Under the pieces are notes generated by a model. That model had not been told where the DNA came from. It searched no databases and worked only from the letters and a program-made list of their open reading frames with translations. The position numbers and the translations under genes are program-made. Below, in pieces: positions 6,192-13,616 of a DNA stretch of 37,865 nt (position 1 is its first letter; the number at the start of each line of letters is the position of its first letter). Origin of the DNA: Micromonospora sp. MW-13 (GTDB taxonomy: Bacteria; Actinomycetota; Actinomycetes; Mycobacteriales; Micromonosporaceae); NCBI RefSeq assembly GCF_003434305.1, contig NZ_QKKX01000024.1, forward strand, positions 1-37,865. The letters run 5' to 3'.

Positions 6192-6227
6192 AGCGCCCCC
6201 GCCGGCCGGAAGCCGTGCGGGGGCGCT
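6192..6227. terminator. Bidirectional hairpin terminator
   Basis: 11-bp perfect stem (AGCGCCCCCGC at 6192-6202, complement at 6217-6227) with a 14-base loop. It sits between the convergent genes ending at 6175 (plus) and 6245 (minus), as expected for a shared intrinsic terminator. Confidence 0.75.
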
Positions 6228-6244
6228 GCGTGTGCGGGGGAGGG

Positions 6245-6631
6245 CTACTCCGTGGGCTCGTCGTCCTCGTGGGGCTCCACAGTCAGCACGCCGCCAGCGT
6301 TGCCGAAGGCGTACCGGCCCGGGGCGAGCGGCATCCCTCCCGCGCTGATCGTGGTCCCGTCGAAGCGGATGTCCCCCGGCGGCAGCGGGAGCAGCTCGTC
6401 GACGGGCTTGGCCGGGGTGGGCGCCGGGACCTCGCCGACGTCGGCCTTGCGCCAGCCGTGGCCGGGCCGGCTGGCCTGCCACCGGTCGATCGTGGCGGGC
6501 AGCCATGCGGGCGAGCGTCCGATCACGCGGTCGGGCTCGGGCAGGTCGCCGCGGCTGCGCATGCGGTGGATGCTGGCGGGCTTGATGCCGAGGCGGGCGG
6601 CGAGGGCGGCGCTGTCGAGGTAGTCGGTCAC
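6245..6631 (-). CDS. HTH (MerR/AlpA/Xis-like) DNA-binding protein
   Basis: 128 residues. The N-terminal ~60 form a winged HTH of the HTH_17/AlpA/excisionase type: DYLDSAALAARLGIKPASIHRMRSRGDLPEPDRVIGRSPAW, followed by LPATIDRWQASRPG, a common ending for this class in actinobacteria. The C-terminal half is a short beta-rich tail (GDIRFDGTTISAGG...LAPGRYAFGNAGGVLTVEP). The GTG at 6631 is the only start compatible with the domain. It lies next to an ACGTTGTCC operator copy (6644-6652), so autoregulation is likely. It diverges from the gene at 6729. Excisionase or directionality factor, or immunity regulator, are the main candidates. No integrase neighbours it here, so I prefer the broad HTH name. 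Confidence 0.75.
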   Translation of the reverse strand: MTDYLDSAALAARLGIKPASIHRMRSRGDLPEPDRVIGRSPAWLPATIDRWQASRPGHGWRKADVGEVPAPTPAKPVDELLPLPPGDIRFDGTTISAGGMPLAPGRYAFGNAGGVLTVEPHEDDEPTE

Positions 6632-6643
6632 GCTGCTCAACTT

Positions 6644-6713
6644 ACGTTGTCCATGTGGGCTTGACAAGGCGGATGCCGCCCCCGTAACGTTGTCCATGTC
6701 AGCAGGACAACGT
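6644..6713. promoter_or_regulatory. Divergent control region with three ACGTTGTCC operator copies
   Basis: ACGTTGTCCATGT occurs at 6644-6656 and again at 6687-6699. The inverse GGACAACGT is at 6705-6713. The last two form a perfect 9-bp inverted repeat separated by nine bases. TTGACA (6661-6666) and TAACGT (6685-6690) make a rightward promoter with an 18-base spacer, and the inverted repeat overlaps its -10 and start site. A repressor, probably the HTH protein from 6631, would block the rightward promoter. Confidence 0.7.
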
Positions 6714-6728
6714 ACCGAGGGAGCCGAG

Positions 6729-6881
6729 ATGACCGCCACCGAGATCCGCACCGCCGCCCGCCAGATGGTCCAGGCCGGCAGCGCCCGCAACCTCGCCGAG
6801 GCCACCGGCATCCTGCTCAACGCCGAGGCCACCGCCGCCGCCACCGCCTGGCGCGCCGGGCTCCCCGCCCAGGACCGCTGA
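6729..6881 (+). CDS. Small helical protein (50 aa)
   Basis: A 50-residue, Ala-rich helical protein: TEIRTAARQMVQAGSARNLAEATGILLNAEATAAATAWRAG. No family is recognised. The ATG at 6729 follows GAGGGAG at good distance. An in-frame ATG at 6696 inside the operator region is a possible leaderless alternative that would add 11 residues. It is the first gene of the rightward unit driven from the operator region, so it is expressed when that repressor is off. The pattern of a tiny helical protein opposite an HTH regulator is typical of phage or plasmid switch regions; a regulatory role is inferred. Confidence 0.6.
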   Translation: MTATEIRTAARQMVQAGSARNLAEATGILLNAEATAAATAWRAGLPAQDR

Positions 6882-6887
6882 CCGCCC

Positions 6888-6913
6888 CGGGGCCGGCCAC
6901 CCGGCCGGCCCCG
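6888..6913. other. Intergenic GC hairpin upstream of the gene at 6936
   Basis: 11-bp stem (6888-6898 with 6903-6913) and a 4-base loop, followed by GAGAGG and the ATG at 6936. It is the third hairpin-RBS leader of the same design in the rightward genes (others at 642 and 4491). Confidence 0.6.
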
Positions 6914-6935
6914 CCCCGACCGAGAGGACCCCGTC

Positions 6936-7277
6936 ATGCAGCACCTGCCCATCGTCTGCGCCGGCGAGTACGACGACGACCGGCCGCTCGGCGTGTTCGC
7001 CACCGGCGCCGACGCCGAGCGGTTCGCCGCCCTCTACAACCTGGAGCGCGGCTACGGCCTGGAGGACGGCGACCGGGCCCGCGTCGAGTACCTGCGGGCG
7101 TACCCCGCCGGCGACCCGGGTGCGTCCGGCCACGAGATCACTGTCCGGGAGGCGCACTGGTCGTGCACGTGCGGACGCGCCGACTGGTCCGGCAGCGAGC
7201 AGGGTGCCCGGGAGCAGGCCGCGCGGCACATCGCGCACTGGATCCCCGCCGCCAAGCAGGTGGCCCTGCCCGCCTGA
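6936..7277 (+). CDS. Hypothetical protein (113 aa) with a short CTCG-containing C-terminal module
   Basis: I do not recognise a named family. The N-terminal half (IVCAGEYDDDRPLGVFATGADAERFAALYNLERGYGLEDG) looks like an alpha/beta unit. The C-terminal 45 residues contain HWSCTCGRADWSGSEQGAREQAARHIAHW, where CxC plus His residues could bind a metal, although only two cysteines are close together. GAGAGG precedes the ATG after a hairpin. The gene ends 11 bases before the strong terminator at 7289, and is the last gene of the rightward region. Cytoplasmic location is expected because there is no signal or membrane segment. Confidence 0.65.
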   Translation: MQHLPIVCAGEYDDDRPLGVFATGADAERFAALYNLERGYGLEDGDRARVEYLRAYPAGDPGASGHEITVREAHWSCTCGRADWSGSEQGAREQAARHIAHWIPAAKQVALPA

Positions 7278-7288
7278 CCCCAGACACG

Positions 7289-7329
7289 AAGCGGCCCCGC
7301 CCTCCCAGCAGGGGAGAGCGGGGCCGCTT
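7289..7329. terminator. Bidirectional terminator between the control region and the late operon
   Basis: 12-bp perfect stem (AAGCGGCCCCGC at 7289-7300, complement at 7318-7329). The 17-base loop can itself pair CTCCC with GGGAG. It lies between the plus-strand stop at 7277 and the minus-strand stop at 7384, and marks the end of the phage late operon. Confidence 0.85.
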
Positions 7330-7383
7330 GCTGCTTGGTCGGCGCTGGCCGGGACGTCACCGGGCAGCACCGCGCCGATCATC

Positions 7384-7638
7384 CTACCGGCGGCCGGCGA
7401 GCATCGCCCGCACGGTGGCCGGTGAGTACACGCGGCCCCGGGCGATCGCGGCGACCACCAGCGGCGCGAGCACGGCGACCAGGCCGAGGATCGCCGTCTG
7501 CTGCGCGTCGGACAGCGGCAGGCCGAACGCGAGCAGCAGCGCCAGCACGGCGGTGACCGCCGCAGTGATGCCGCCGACGGTGAACAGCGGCTCGGTCGCC
7601 TCGGACGCGGGGAGCGGTGTGGGGGTGGGGTCGGACAT
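7384..7638 (-). CDS. Holin (two-pass, 84 aa)
   Basis: The 84 residues hold two hydrophobic helices (about 21-40, GITAAVTAVLALLLAFGL, and 49-66, AILGLVAVLAPLVVAAIA) separated by a short loop, and a basic C-terminus (RGRVYSPATVRAMLAGRR). Size, topology and position directly after the endolysin and a coiled-coil membrane protein fit a class II-type holin. Such a protein pores the inner membrane to release the endolysin. AGGAGG six bases before the ATG at 7638 decides the start; an in-frame ATG at 7677 overlaps the previous stop but lacks an RBS. It is the last gene of the late operon, followed by the terminator at 7289-7329. Confidence 0.75.
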   Translation of the reverse strand: MSDPTPTPLPASEATEPLFTVGGITAAVTAVLALLLAFGLPLSDAQQTAILGLVAVLAPLVVAAIARGRVYSPATVRAMLAGRR

Positions 7639-7673
7639 GGTGAGCCTCCTCAGACTCTCGGGGGCAGCGGTGG

Positions 7674-8060
7674 TCATCGGACGACCGCAGCGATGATCAG
7701 CGGGTACAGCGGAGCGATGAGGCCGGCGACCAGGCCGATGGTCCAGCGCCGCGCCGCCCGCTGGTCCTGCGCGGCCTGGGTATGCATCACCTCGTGTGCC
7801 TCCAGGTCGTTGCGCAGGCTCCGCAGCTCCAGCCGCAGGGCCTCCACCCCGCGCGAGCCGTGCTCGTCGAGGCGGTCGACCCGGCCGGTGATGCGGTCGA
7901 CGTCGGCGGCGAGGTCCGCGCGTGCGTCGGCGATCAGCCGCTCGGCGCGCGCGGCCACCTCATCGACGCGCCGGTCCAGGCGGTCCACCTCCCGCCACAG
8001 CAGGAAGTTGCCGCCGTCGCCGGCTGGCGGGCGGGCGCCGGCGTCGGACGGCGTGGTCAC
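7674..8060 (-). CDS. Coiled-coil single-pass membrane protein, lysis-associated (128 aa)
   Basis: The protein has a hydrophilic N-terminus, a long heptad-like helix (about residues 20-100, with WREVDRLDRRVDEVAARAERLIADARADLAADVDRI), then one membrane helix at the end (about 108-126, WTIGLVAGLIAPLYPLIIAAVV). This resembles XhlA-type haemolysin or holin-accessory proteins found beside holins in Gram-positive phages. The GTG at 8060 overlaps the endolysin stop (GTGA). It lies between endolysin and holin, so a role in lysis timing or anchoring is likely. The family assignment rests on topology and place, not on a diagnostic motif. Confidence 0.65.
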   Translation of the reverse strand: MTTPSDAGARPPAGDGGNFLLWREVDRLDRRVDEVAARAERLIADARADLAADVDRITGRVDRLDEHGSRGVEALRLELRSLRNDLEAHEVMHTQAAQDQRAARRWTIGLVAGLIAPLYPLIIAAVVR

Positions 8061-8818
8061 GAGGCCAGGCGGGCGGTCAGCTCGTCGACGACCTGCCGGG
8101 CCATGTCCGGCGGCACCGCGGCGGCGATGGCCTCCGGGGTCAGGCCGGCCGCAGTGAGCGCCTGGGCGAGCCGGTCCGGACCCAGACCGGCCAGTACCCC
8201 GGCGACGATCGCCGGCTCGTCCGTCCAGTCACGCCCGGCCAGCGTGGTCACGCCGGCGGCCACCCCGTCGAGGCGGGACAGCAGGTAGTCGAGCTTGGCG
8301 ACGATGCTGTTGCTGCCCTTCGCCGCGCCGGCACCGTCCGGGTCGACGCTGCGGCCCATGCTGGACCCGCCGTTGAACAGGCCCACGTACACCTGGTGGA
8401 TCTCGTTTTCGGCCTTCGTGCTCATCTCATCCTCCAGAAGTCCCCAGGGCCGTCGGTCCTGCTCCGCCTCCTTGCTCTGCCGGATGGAGACGTGCAGGTG
8501 GTGGTCGTGCGGGTTGCTGCCGGTGTACGGGCGGCGCCGCCACCCGTCGTCGCGGTCGGCGATCTGCCGCTGGTAGATCCAGTAGTGCGCGCTCGGGTGT
8601 CGCTCGACGGCGGCGATGACGGCCGACACGTCGACGCCGTCCTTGTCGACGTCGATCGCGTCGACGGAGCCCCGGTCGTTGGGGTTGTGGTCGGATCGGC
8701 CGGCCTGGTGGGCGGCGTCGCCGATCCACCCGTCGCTGCCCCGGTCCCGGCCCGGCCACCGCCGGTTGATCTCGTCCCGCAGCACCTCGAGTGCCGGCGC
8801 CAGGTAGTAGCCGCTCAC
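8057..8818 (-). CDS. Endolysin, M15-like D-Ala/L-Ala-D-Glu peptidase with C-terminal helical domain
   Basis: 253 residues. Residues about 5-112 carry an M15/VanY-type zinc peptidase pattern: SDHNP (42-46), SVDAIDVD (51-58) and the terminal HDHHLHVS (104-111), supplying the His/Asp/His metal ligands. This class cuts peptide cross-links in peptidoglycan. Residues about 133-253 are a separate helical module (repeated LTAAGLTPEAIAAAV-type segments), probably for wall binding or oligomerisation. The GTG at 8818 overlaps the preceding stop as GTGA. A strong internal start (GGAGG five bases before ATG at 8425) would give the C-terminal module alone, 122 residues. Downstream lie the coiled-coil membrane protein and the holin, completing a lysis cassette. 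Confidence 0.85.
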   Translation of the reverse strand: MSGYYLAPALEVLRDEINRRWPGRDRGSDGWIGDAAHQAGRSDHNPNDRGSVDAIDVDKDGVDVSAVIAAVERHPSAHYWIYQRQIADRDDGWRRRPYTGSNPHDHHLHVSIRQSKEAEQDRRPWGLLEDEMSTKAENEIHQVYVGLFNGGSSMGRSVDPDGAGAAKGSNSIVAKLDYLLSRLDGVAAGVTTLAGRDWTDEPAIVAGVLAGLGPDRLAQALTAAGLTPEAIAAAVPPDMARQVVDELTARLAS

Positions 8819-9075
8819 GATGCACCCGGCCGAACCGCGTCGGCCAGCGCCGACCACGCCTCGTCATCCGACTCCGGCACAGGATCAGTGCCCGTCGTAC
8901 CGAAGTACCTCGCATCGGTGAGCGGCCAGTTCGCGTCGAACTCGCCGCTCGGCGCCCGGTACCAGTAGACGTACCCCTCGAAGTACTCCCGGAAATCGCC
9001 GTTGACGAGCACCATCAGGTGCCGCCCATCATCGGCGTCCCAGTCCCAGCGGTTATCCCCCACGGGAATCCACAT
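8815..9075 (-). CDS. Small hypothetical tail-region protein (86 aa)
   Basis: No family is recognised. The composition is aromatic and acidic, with WIPVGDNRWDWDADDGRHLMVLVNGDF and EGYVYWYRAPSGEF, suggesting a compact beta-rich domain, followed by an acidic helical end (PESDDEAWSALADAV). GAGG sits immediately before the ATG at 9075. It lies between the C1q-like tail protein and the endolysin, where small virion-associated or lysis-accessory proteins are usual. The aromatic surface could suit carbohydrate contact, but this is speculation. Confidence 0.65.
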   Translation of the reverse strand: MWIPVGDNRWDWDADDGRHLMVLVNGDFREYFEGYVYWYRAPSGEFDANWPLTDARYFGTTGTDPVPESDDEAWSALADAVRPGAS

Positions 9076-9079
9076 ATCC

Positions 9080-9631
9080 TCAGAGCCTTTCCCAGGTCAC
9101 GTCCATCGACGACACGAACTCGCCGATACTCACGAACGAATTGAGGATTGCTCCGGAGTTCTGATATCCAGCCAATTCGACGAAGTCGCCTTCGACCAGG
9201 CGGACCAGCATCGGGCGGGCAGGGATAGCCGCCGCCCCAGAGCCGTTGTTGGGCAGATAGATCTTCGACCCGGCGAGGATGGCCCCGTTCACCAGCCACG
9301 ATGAGCCCCGGAATCCGGTGGCGTTGCCGGTGATGGCGACGGCGCCGCCGACCCGATACCAGCCTGTGTATCGGGCGGTGTACCGGCTCGTGTTCGTCGA
9401 CGTGGAGTGCCCGCCGATGCCGTCCGGGTCGGTGTCCACGTCTTCGGACGTGAAGGTCAGCGGCGTGTCCGCATTGTTGACCAGCCCCTGAATGACAGTC
9501 TGCCGCAGCCGGGCCACCGGCTTGCCCATCAGAAACCTGATCGGGTCACGCAAGTAGGCGTTGAGATTGGTGCTGGAAAGCGCGTCGACACCGTTGGTCC
9601 ACGCGGCTTTGGTCTCGGGCACGGTGGGCAC
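9080..9631 (-). CDS. Minor tail protein with C1q/TNF-like beta-sandwich
   Basis: 183 residues. The N-terminal ~35 (WTNGVDALSSTNLNAYLRDPIRFLMGKP) form the conserved attachment segment seen in many actinophage tail proteins. The remainder fits a C1q-like jelly roll: LTFTSEDVDTDPDGIGGH, then SRYTARYTGWYRVGGAVAITGN, ATGFRGSSWLVNGAILAGS, and VRLVEGDFVELAGYQNSG. Such proteins trimerise and often serve in host recognition at the tail tip. GGAGG four bases before the GTG at 9631 sets the start. It follows the large minor tail protein by 9 bases in the late operon. Receptor-binding is the likeliest role, inferred from fold and position. Confidence 0.75.
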   Translation of the reverse strand: MPTVPETKAAWTNGVDALSSTNLNAYLRDPIRFLMGKPVARLRQTVIQGLVNNADTPLTFTSEDVDTDPDGIGGHSTSTNTSRYTARYTGWYRVGGAVAITGNATGFRGSSWLVNGAILAGSKIYLPNNGSGAAAIPARPMLVRLVEGDFVELAGYQNSGAILNSFVSIGEFVSSMDVTWERL

Positions 9632-9640
9632 GCGGCCTCC

Positions 9641-11560
9641 TCAGTAGGCGACGATGGCGGTGTTGGAGACCAGGTCCCCGACGACCGGGCACGCCGGCGG
9701 GACCCCGGCGGTCGGGCCGAGCAGCGGCGACGTGTTGAACTCGATGACGCGTCGGCGGCCGGGCCCGATGGTGTGCTGGATGCCCTGCACGATGAGGTGC
9801 CCGACGTCGTCCGGGCTTCCTGCGGGCAGCCCGGTGAGCTGGATCCGGTCGCCGACCCGGAGCCGCAGCAGAGCCTTTCGCTCGGCCACGCTGCGACGCA
9901 GCATGCTGAGGCGGATGCTCGGCGCCCTAGTCCGGGACTGACCGTGGGCGGCGAGCGCCCAGGACGCGAGGTTGGCCGGGTCGGCGTCGATCGCGGTGTC
10001 CAGCTCGTACTGCTGGCCCGTGACCCCGTACCGCTGAGCGCGGGCCCGATCAGACCGGCGGACAGTGCCTCCGCCCGTCCGGGTGGCCGTCACGTCGGTG
10101 GTCGGCTTGTCGGGCCGATACCGCAGCCCCCGGTAGCCGATCCACCCGAAGGGGATCTGCATCGCCACCGGCTGGTTGTACCGCTGCCCCCGGGGTACAG
10201 CGGTGATCCGCCCTTGGCCGTCCGTGATCAGCAAGTCCTGCCCGGTCGCTGCGGTCGCGCGCAGGGCTCCAGCGGGTACAGCACCGGCCAGCTTGGCCAC
10301 CTGCATCGGCGTTGAGCAGGCCGGCGGGACGGACACTTCCGCCGCGGGCACACCCGCGTAACCGGCGAGGGTGACGAGCCGCTCTGCCACGGTCTGCCGG
10401 TGCAGGCCCCGGTATCCGTGCGCGTACTGGGCCAGGTGCATCTGTCGGGTCATCGTGGTCGCGTCCGGACCCACCCGCACCTGCACATGCGCGATGCCGC
10501 CCACGTACAGAGAGCCGATGACGATCCGGGTCAGGGTGGTAGCACCGGGGGCGGGCGCAGCGGTGCCGGAGGCCACCATGTCCGCGCCGGACCACAGGTC
10601 CATCGCCCCGGACGCCGCGTTGATCCGCAGGGTGACGAGCCGCCACCCGTCCTTCTCCAGCCGGTGGCTCGACAGGACGGTGGTGTCGGTCCCGCCGCGC
10701 CAGGTGAACCGCATGCTGTTGATGAGGTTGAAGTCGGAGTCGTTAAACAGTAGGCCCGTCGTGGCGGCGACCAGCGAGACGACGCCACCGGACCAGTCGT
10801 AGCCGCCCTCGTCGCGCTGCCCGTGCAGCCACACGGATACGGCGAGGGTGTCGGTGGCGCCCACGGCCACGCTTACCGGGGCCTCTAGCCAGGCTCGGGC
10901 CAGCATCGCCGTGCCGTCGGAGACGGGGGCCCAGCGGGCATACGACTGGTCGTCGCCGGGCGGGCCGGCGAGGCTGGCAGCCTCGATCAGGTCCGCGGGC
11001 TCGGCCACCACGGTGGTGTCGAAGCCGACCACCACCCTGGCGAGAGATGCGGTGGTGATCGACGAGGCGTGGGGGTAGGAGTCCGACAGCGGGAAGTGCT
11101 CGACGAGGTTGCCCCCGTTGACACGGACATCCTCCGCAAGGGTCCCCTCGAACGGCGGGGCCGAGTCGAGCCGTCCCATCCGGTCGACGGCCGTGACGGT
11201 CACCGCCTGGGCGCTGCGCGGGTCCACGATCGGCATGTCCGGGATCTCCAGGAAACCGGTAGCGAGGGTGAACTCCTCGCCGTCGATGACCTCGGCGATC
11301 TGGACCCGCCGGCCCTGCTCCCACTTGCCCGCGTACAGGCTGCTGGAGTTGCCCGGCGTGAAGCGGCCGTCGGAGTTCTGGACAGCCCAGCTCATCTCTG
11401 TGGGCTGGATCTCGGCGGACTCGTTCTGACGGCCGACGCTGGCCGTTACGGCTTGGCCGCCGTCGCCGTAGTGCACGCGGTCCGTGATGTCGGTCCACGC
11501 CGGAGCAGGGTCGTCCGGGTCGCTGTCCAGGGCGACCCGGACCCGGATGTCGGGGTCCAC
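9641..11560 (-). CDS. Large minor tail protein (tail-tip, with LamG-like middle domain)
   Basis: 639 residues, encoded directly after the tape measure, the usual place for distal-tail and tail-tip proteins. The N-terminal ~170 residues (DIRVRVALDSDPDD..., WTDITDRVHYGDGG, FTPGNSSSLYAGKWEQGRRVQI) resemble siphophage distal tail/minor tail domains. Residues about 180-390 look like a concanavalin/LamG sandwich (MDLWSGADMVASG, TLTRIVIGSLYVGGIAHVQVRVG). The C-terminal part, with LLRLRVGDRIQLTGLP and HLIVQGIQHTIGPGRRRVIEFNTSP, resembles baseplate-hub-like tail proteins. AAGGAG lies four bases from the GTG at 11560, which is preferred over an upstream in-frame start inside the tape-measure gene. The role is structural, possibly including host sugar binding. 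Confidence 0.78.
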   Translation of the reverse strand: MDPDIRVRVALDSDPDDPAPAWTDITDRVHYGDGGQAVTASVGRQNESAEIQPTEMSWAVQNSDGRFTPGNSSSLYAGKWEQGRRVQIAEVIDGEEFTLATGFLEIPDMPIVDPRSAQAVTVTAVDRMGRLDSAPPFEGTLAEDVRVNGGNLVEHFPLSDSYPHASSITTASLARVVVGFDTTVVAEPADLIEAASLAGPPGDDQSYARWAPVSDGTAMLARAWLEAPVSVAVGATDTLAVSVWLHGQRDEGGYDWSGGVVSLVAATTGLLFNDSDFNLINSMRFTWRGGTDTTVLSSHRLEKDGWRLVTLRINAASGAMDLWSGADMVASGTAAPAPGATTLTRIVIGSLYVGGIAHVQVRVGPDATTMTRQMHLAQYAHGYRGLHRQTVAERLVTLAGYAGVPAAEVSVPPACSTPMQVAKLAGAVPAGALRATAATGQDLLITDGQGRITAVPRGQRYNQPVAMQIPFGWIGYRGLRYRPDKPTTDVTATRTGGGTVRRSDRARAQRYGVTGQQYELDTAIDADPANLASWALAAHGQSRTRAPSIRLSMLRRSVAERKALLRLRVGDRIQLTGLPAGSPDDVGHLIVQGIQHTIGPGRRRVIEFNTSPLLGPTAGVPPACPVVGDLVSNTAIVAY

Positions 11561-11568
11561 GCATCTCC

Positions 11569-13530
11569 TTAGCTGGTGCTGACGCCGAGGTAGCGGCCGG
11601 TGGACTGGCCGCGCTGGGTGGCGGCGTCGACGATCTGGTCGCGGATGATCCGGCCGTCGGGCCACTGGAGGATGACGCGCAGCGTGCCGGACAGACCTCC
11701 GCCTCCGCCGCCGGTAAGCGGCTGCACGGTCGCCCCGCGGCCGAGGTGCACCAGCTCCGGACCGCGCTCACCCACCACCGCCGTACCCGCCTGCATGATG
11801 TGACCGCCCTTGGCCAGGTACGGGATGTTCGGCGTCGCGAGCGTGACGCTCGGGATGCTCATGCCCATGATCGACCCGCCGCCGATGGTCAAGGACAGGT
11901 TGTTCCACTTGCCGATGATCCAGTTCACGGCCGCGCGGAAGCTGTTCTTGATCCCGTCCCACATGCCCGACGCCGCCCGGGCCAGGCGCTTTGGAAGGCC
12001 AGTGACGAACTTGACGACGAGATCGAACGTCGTGGTGATGTTCCGCCACCCTGTTTTCGCGCCGTCGACGATGCCGTTCCAGAGCTTCACGAAGAAGCGG
12101 CCCACCCCAGTCCAGAAGCCGGAGAACGTCTTCCACCAGAACTGGAAGGCTGCGACGAGGAAGTCCCACACGGCTATCGCGGCCGTCTTGATCGCCTCCC
12201 ACACCATGATCCAGAAATCGCGGAAGCCGGCGAATTTCATCCACAGGCCGACGATCACGGCGATCAGCCCGATGACCGCGAGGATGATCAGCCCGACGGG
12301 GTTGAGCATCATGGCCACGTTCAGGGCGATCTGCGCGGCGGCCCAGAGCTTCGTGCCGAGCACGATCAGGCCGATCACCCCGGCGAGTAGCCCGAGGCCC
12401 GTTGCCAGCGGCCCCACCCAGCCGCTGTTCCGCTGCAACCAGCCAAAAGTGGCCTCGATCACCGGGATGGCCTCGGCGAGCTTCTCCACCAGGGCCGCCT
12501 GGGCCTGCCGCTTGAACGCCTCCAGCTTCTGGCCGCTGGTCTGCTCCAGGGTGTCGCCCATCTTGCCGGCAGCGCCACCGACCTCGCCGAGGGACTTCGC
12601 GGCGGTGTCGAGGTCCAGTCCGGCCAGCGCGCCTTGGAGGTCTTCGGCCTTCGTCCCGAAGAGCGCGACCGCCGCCGCCTCTCTCTCCGTCGGGTCCTTC
12701 ATCGCCTGGAGCCGCTCCAGCACCGTGCCGAGGGCCTCCCGGGCGGCCGGACCACCCTTGGCGAAGACCGCGGTCATCTTCTCGGCGTTCAGGCCGATCG
12801 CGTTGAAGCCGGCCGCGCTGGACGCCGACCCGTCGGCGGCCTTGATGGCGAACTCCTTCAAGGCGTCGCCGACCACGTCGAGGTCCCGGGCACCCGACTG
12901 CACGCCCTGATTCATCAGCCCCATCGCGTCCGCCCCGGACAGGCCGAGCTTGCGGAACTGGGTGCTGTACTCCGAGAACGAGTCGAGCAGGTCACCGGCC
13001 TGGTCACCACTGGTCTGGAATCCCCTGGTGATGAGGTCGAGGGCCTCCTCGGCGTTCTTCGCGAGGCCGTTGCGGACCATCTGCCCGGCGGCCCGGGCCG
13101 CCTGGGCCACGTCTAGGTCGAAGACCTGCGCGAGCGTCTGGGCCTTGACGGTGATGTCCTCGATGACCGCCGCGTCGGCGCCCTTCGGTAGCAGCCCGGA
13201 CTGCATCACCGACCGGGCCGCGAGCATGGCGTCGGCGGCAGTCTCCCCGAAGCCCCTGCCGTACACGCGGCCAGCGACCTCGCCGAGCTGCTTGGCGAGT
13301 ACCGGGTCACCGACCTGCGCGGCCAGCTTTGCGCGCGCCTTGTCCAGCTCCAGGCCCTGGAGCAGGCCGGCCCCGATCCCTGCTGCGAGGGCGGCACCGA
13401 TCATCGGTCCGTGCTCGCGGGCTTTCTGTCCGGCCTGCTGAAGCTTCGTCTGCGCGGACCGGATGCCCTTCTGTAGGGCGGTGTCGTCGGCGCGCAGGTA
13501 GGCCACCAGCTCGCCAAGCTTCAGCGCCAT
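11569..13530 (-). CDS. Tail tape measure protein
   Basis: 653 residues. A long helical first half (LGELVAYLRADDTALQKGIRSAQTKLQQAGQKARE, then TAADAMLAARSVMQSGLL, TRGFQTSGDQAGDLLDSFSEYSTQFRKLG) is followed by several hydrophobic segments (about 365-430) and Trp/Phe-rich repeats (FWWKTFSGFWTGVGRFFVKLWNGIVDG, GMWDGIKNSFRAAVNWIIGKWN). It ends with LAKGGHIMQAGTAVVGERGPELVHLGRGATVQP, the typical C-terminus of actinophage tape measures. The protein sets tail length and takes part in DNA delivery. At about 1.5 angstrom per residue it predicts a tail near 100 nm (general rule, not measured). It follows the G/T chaperone genes, with an inverted lipoprotein gene between. Confidence 0.93.
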   Translation of the reverse strand: MALKLGELVAYLRADDTALQKGIRSAQTKLQQAGQKAREHGPMIGAALAAGIGAGLLQGLELDKARAKLAAQVGDPVLAKQLGEVAGRVYGRGFGETAADAMLAARSVMQSGLLPKGADAAVIEDITVKAQTLAQVFDLDVAQAARAAGQMVRNGLAKNAEEALDLITRGFQTSGDQAGDLLDSFSEYSTQFRKLGLSGADAMGLMNQGVQSGARDLDVVGDALKEFAIKAADGSASSAAGFNAIGLNAEKMTAVFAKGGPAAREALGTVLERLQAMKDPTEREAAAVALFGTKAEDLQGALAGLDLDTAAKSLGEVGGAAGKMGDTLEQTSGQKLEAFKRQAQAALVEKLAEAIPVIEATFGWLQRNSGWVGPLATGLGLLAGVIGLIVLGTKLWAAAQIALNVAMMLNPVGLIILAVIGLIAVIVGLWMKFAGFRDFWIMVWEAIKTAAIAVWDFLVAAFQFWWKTFSGFWTGVGRFFVKLWNGIVDGAKTGWRNITTTFDLVVKFVTGLPKRLARAASGMWDGIKNSFRAAVNWIIGKWNNLSLTIGGGSIMGMSIPSVTLATPNIPYLAKGGHIMQAGTAVVGERGPELVHLGRGATVQPLTGGGGGGLSGTLRVILQWPDGRIIRDQIVDAATQRGQSTGRYLGVSTS

Positions 13531-13616
13531 TGGGACCTCCTGTCAGATTGCGGACCGCCCGGTCCTCGATGGGTGGGTACCGTGCCTCGGTTATCCCCCC
13601 GTCCCAGGAGGCATGA

